From contig CALUKH010000015.1 of assembly GCA_944321185.1 (NCBI GenBank), positions 1 through 44,945 on the forward strand: DNA of 44,945 nt. The letters run 5' to 3'. The position numbers were made by a program, and so were the translations under genes. The DNA is from an uncultured Alistipes sp. (GTDB lineage: Bacteria; Bacteroidota; Bacteroidia; Bacteroidales; Rikenellaceae). Below the pieces are notes generated by a model. The model saw only the letters and a list, made by a program, of their open reading frames with translations. It had not been told where the DNA came from and did not search any database. Positions 43,987 through 44,945 of this stretch are shown piece after piece (position 1 is the first letter of the stretch; the number at the start of each line of letters is the position of its first letter).

Positions 43987-44616
43987 TCAGTCCTTAACGT
44001 TGGTCAGTGAATCGGCGTCGTCGGCGTGGAGTTTGTCGTCGATCTTGGTGAAGAAGATGCCCAGCATCAGCACCGAGATGAGGATGTCGAGCAGGATGGC
44101 GAAGTTGATCAGCAGGGGCATCTCCACGCCGATGGCCGTCGAGAAGAGGAACACGCCGTTCTCGATGACCAGAAAACCGATCATGTGGGAGAAGATCCGC
44201 TGCCGCATCACGATGAGGATCAGTCCGCTGAGCAGCGAGTAGAGGGCCACGCCGAAGAAGATCAGGTCGATCGTCGAGTCGGCGATGTAGTAGGTCAGCG
44301 AGGCGCTCACGGCCAGGGCCACGAGCGACAGCAGCAGCGATCCCGACTGCGACGATCCCGAACGCCGGACGCGGTTGATGCGCGTGCGGCGGATCACGGC
44401 GAAGAGCAGCCACGGAACCAGAATGCCCTTGAACAGGAGGGTTTCGAGGGCCACGAAGGCCAGCTCGGCGGGGTTGGCGGCGTGCAGCCGAACCAGGGCG
44501 ATGCCGAAGAGCAGCCACCCCTGCAGTCCGATCAGCGAGGCGAAGTTGCGGAAACGCTCGGTGATCGACAGATAGACGAGCGTCACGACATAGAGCAGAA
44601 TCAGCGGCAGAATCAT
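43987..44616 (-). CDS. hyfE: HyfE/NuoK-like membrane subunit
   Basis: A 209-residue membrane protein with six or seven helices, combining a NuoK-like part (IGFLVIENGVFLFS, with the conserved Glu) and extra helices as in HyfE. The sequence PLLINFAILLDILISVLMLG near the C-terminus is also typical. It forms the link between the channel subunits and the HyfC arm. The start ATG overlaps the hyfC stop by 4 bases. Confidence 0.88.
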   Translation of the reverse strand: MILPLILLYVVTLVYLSITERFRNFASLIGLQGWLLFGIALVRLHAANPAELAFVALETLLFKGILVPWLLFAVIRRTRINRVRRSGSSQSGSLLLSLVALAVSASLTYYIADSTIDLIFFGVALYSLLSGLILIVMRQRIFSHMIGFLVIENGVFLFSTAIGVEMPLLINFAILLDILISVLMLGIFFTKIDDKLHADDADSLTNVKD

Positions 44617-44945
44617 TGGATACCGATGTTAAGTTGCAGCAGGTAGCCCGTGAAGAAGACCAGGGCGGCCAGTGCCGTGATGGTGAGGATGAAGGTGGTG
44701 TTGCGGACGAGCTTGTTGCGGGCCTGGGTCGATTCGACGATGCCGACCGAGAGCCCCGTGAGCAGCACGGCCAGCGGTGCGGCGAACCACCACCGCGGGC
44801 AGACGGCCGCCGCCACGGCATCGGCCGCCAGCATCGACAGCGCGGCGCTCTTGAGCCACGTCGAGATCTTGATGTAGGCCAGATCGACGCCGCAGTAGTC
44901 GAGACACATCACCTCGTGGATCATCGTCAGTTCGAGGTGCGTGCG
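44613..44945 (-). CDS. hyfC: HyfC/NuoH-like membrane subunit (partial, N-terminus beyond window)
   Basis: The C-terminal 110 residues of a NuoH-like protein, HyfC or HycD. The window edge cuts it within the conserved loop THLELTMIHEVMCLDYCG, which in NuoH faces the quinone or catalytic domain; the Glu pair is conserved. Three more helices follow and it ends at NIGIQ. Upstream genes, presumably hyfB and perhaps others, lie outside the window. Confidence 0.88.
   Translation of the reverse strand, partial: RTHLELTMIHEVMCLDYCGVDLAYIKISTWLKSAALSMLAADAVAAAVCPRWWFAAPLAVLLTGLSVGIVESTQARNKLVRNTTFILTITALAALVFFTGYLLQLNIGIQ

Overview
The window is GC-rich (roughly 60 %) chromosome from a member of the Bacteroidota, most likely a Bacteroidales genus such as Alistipes (Rikenellaceae). 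The order-level placement rests on many intergenic elements matching the Bacteroidota promoter form TTTG-N19-21-TAnnTTTG, on RicT next to the gliding lipoprotein GldH, on a DUF2723 membrane protein, and on the general gene complement. The genus is inferred from GC content and gene content only. No rRNA, tRNA, CRISPR array, insertion sequence or phage gene was recognised.

Positions 1-11,500 hold housekeeping and stress genes. These are a partial ung; an exported alkaline phosphatase; a minus-strand block ricT-gldH-trmB; a MATE exporter; the apparent transcription unit rarA-phosphodiesterase-clpC; and a small plus-strand pair (CD225-like and DUF2752 membrane proteins). Positions 11,500-25,400 hold aspS, tadA, an exported TPR protein with repeats on both sides, queG, an acyl-CoA ligase, a 1083-residue DUF2723 glycosyltransferase-like protein, a DEAD-box helicase with a very long basic tail, and cysS. 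Positions 25,400-30,700 hold a plus-strand run: a putative lipoprotein, a MATE exporter, a cytidylate-kinase-like protein, prfB without a programmed frameshift, and the exo-muramidase namZ, which overlaps the end of prfB. Positions 30,700-37,600 hold an acetyltransferase, a 55-residue ferredoxin (missed by length-limited ORF calls) with a textbook promoter, serS, a U32 protein with a methyltransferase, a small membrane protein, an AraC regulator and a DUF4405 membrane protein.

The most interesting region is 37,591-44,945 on the minus strand. It encodes a membrane complex of the complex I / group 4 hydrogenase type (HyfC partial, HyfE, HyfF, HyfG, and further on HyfI), followed by two short chromate-transporter-family proteins. 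The proton-channel residues of the membrane subunit HyfF are intact. By motif alignment, however, all four cysteines that would bind NiFe in HyfG and all four that would bind the proximal [4Fe-4S] cluster in HyfI are replaced. A half-ferredoxin fused to HyfI keeps exactly one set of four cysteines. This fits the group called energy-converting hydrogenase-related (Ehr) complexes, whose reaction is unknown. A pectinesterase-like lipoprotein gene sits between hyfG and hyfI, bounded by terminators, and hyfI has its own strong promoter and is grouped with the two transporter genes.

Several gene borders carry short, G-rich, degenerate tandem repeats with related cores. They do not encode anything I recognise.
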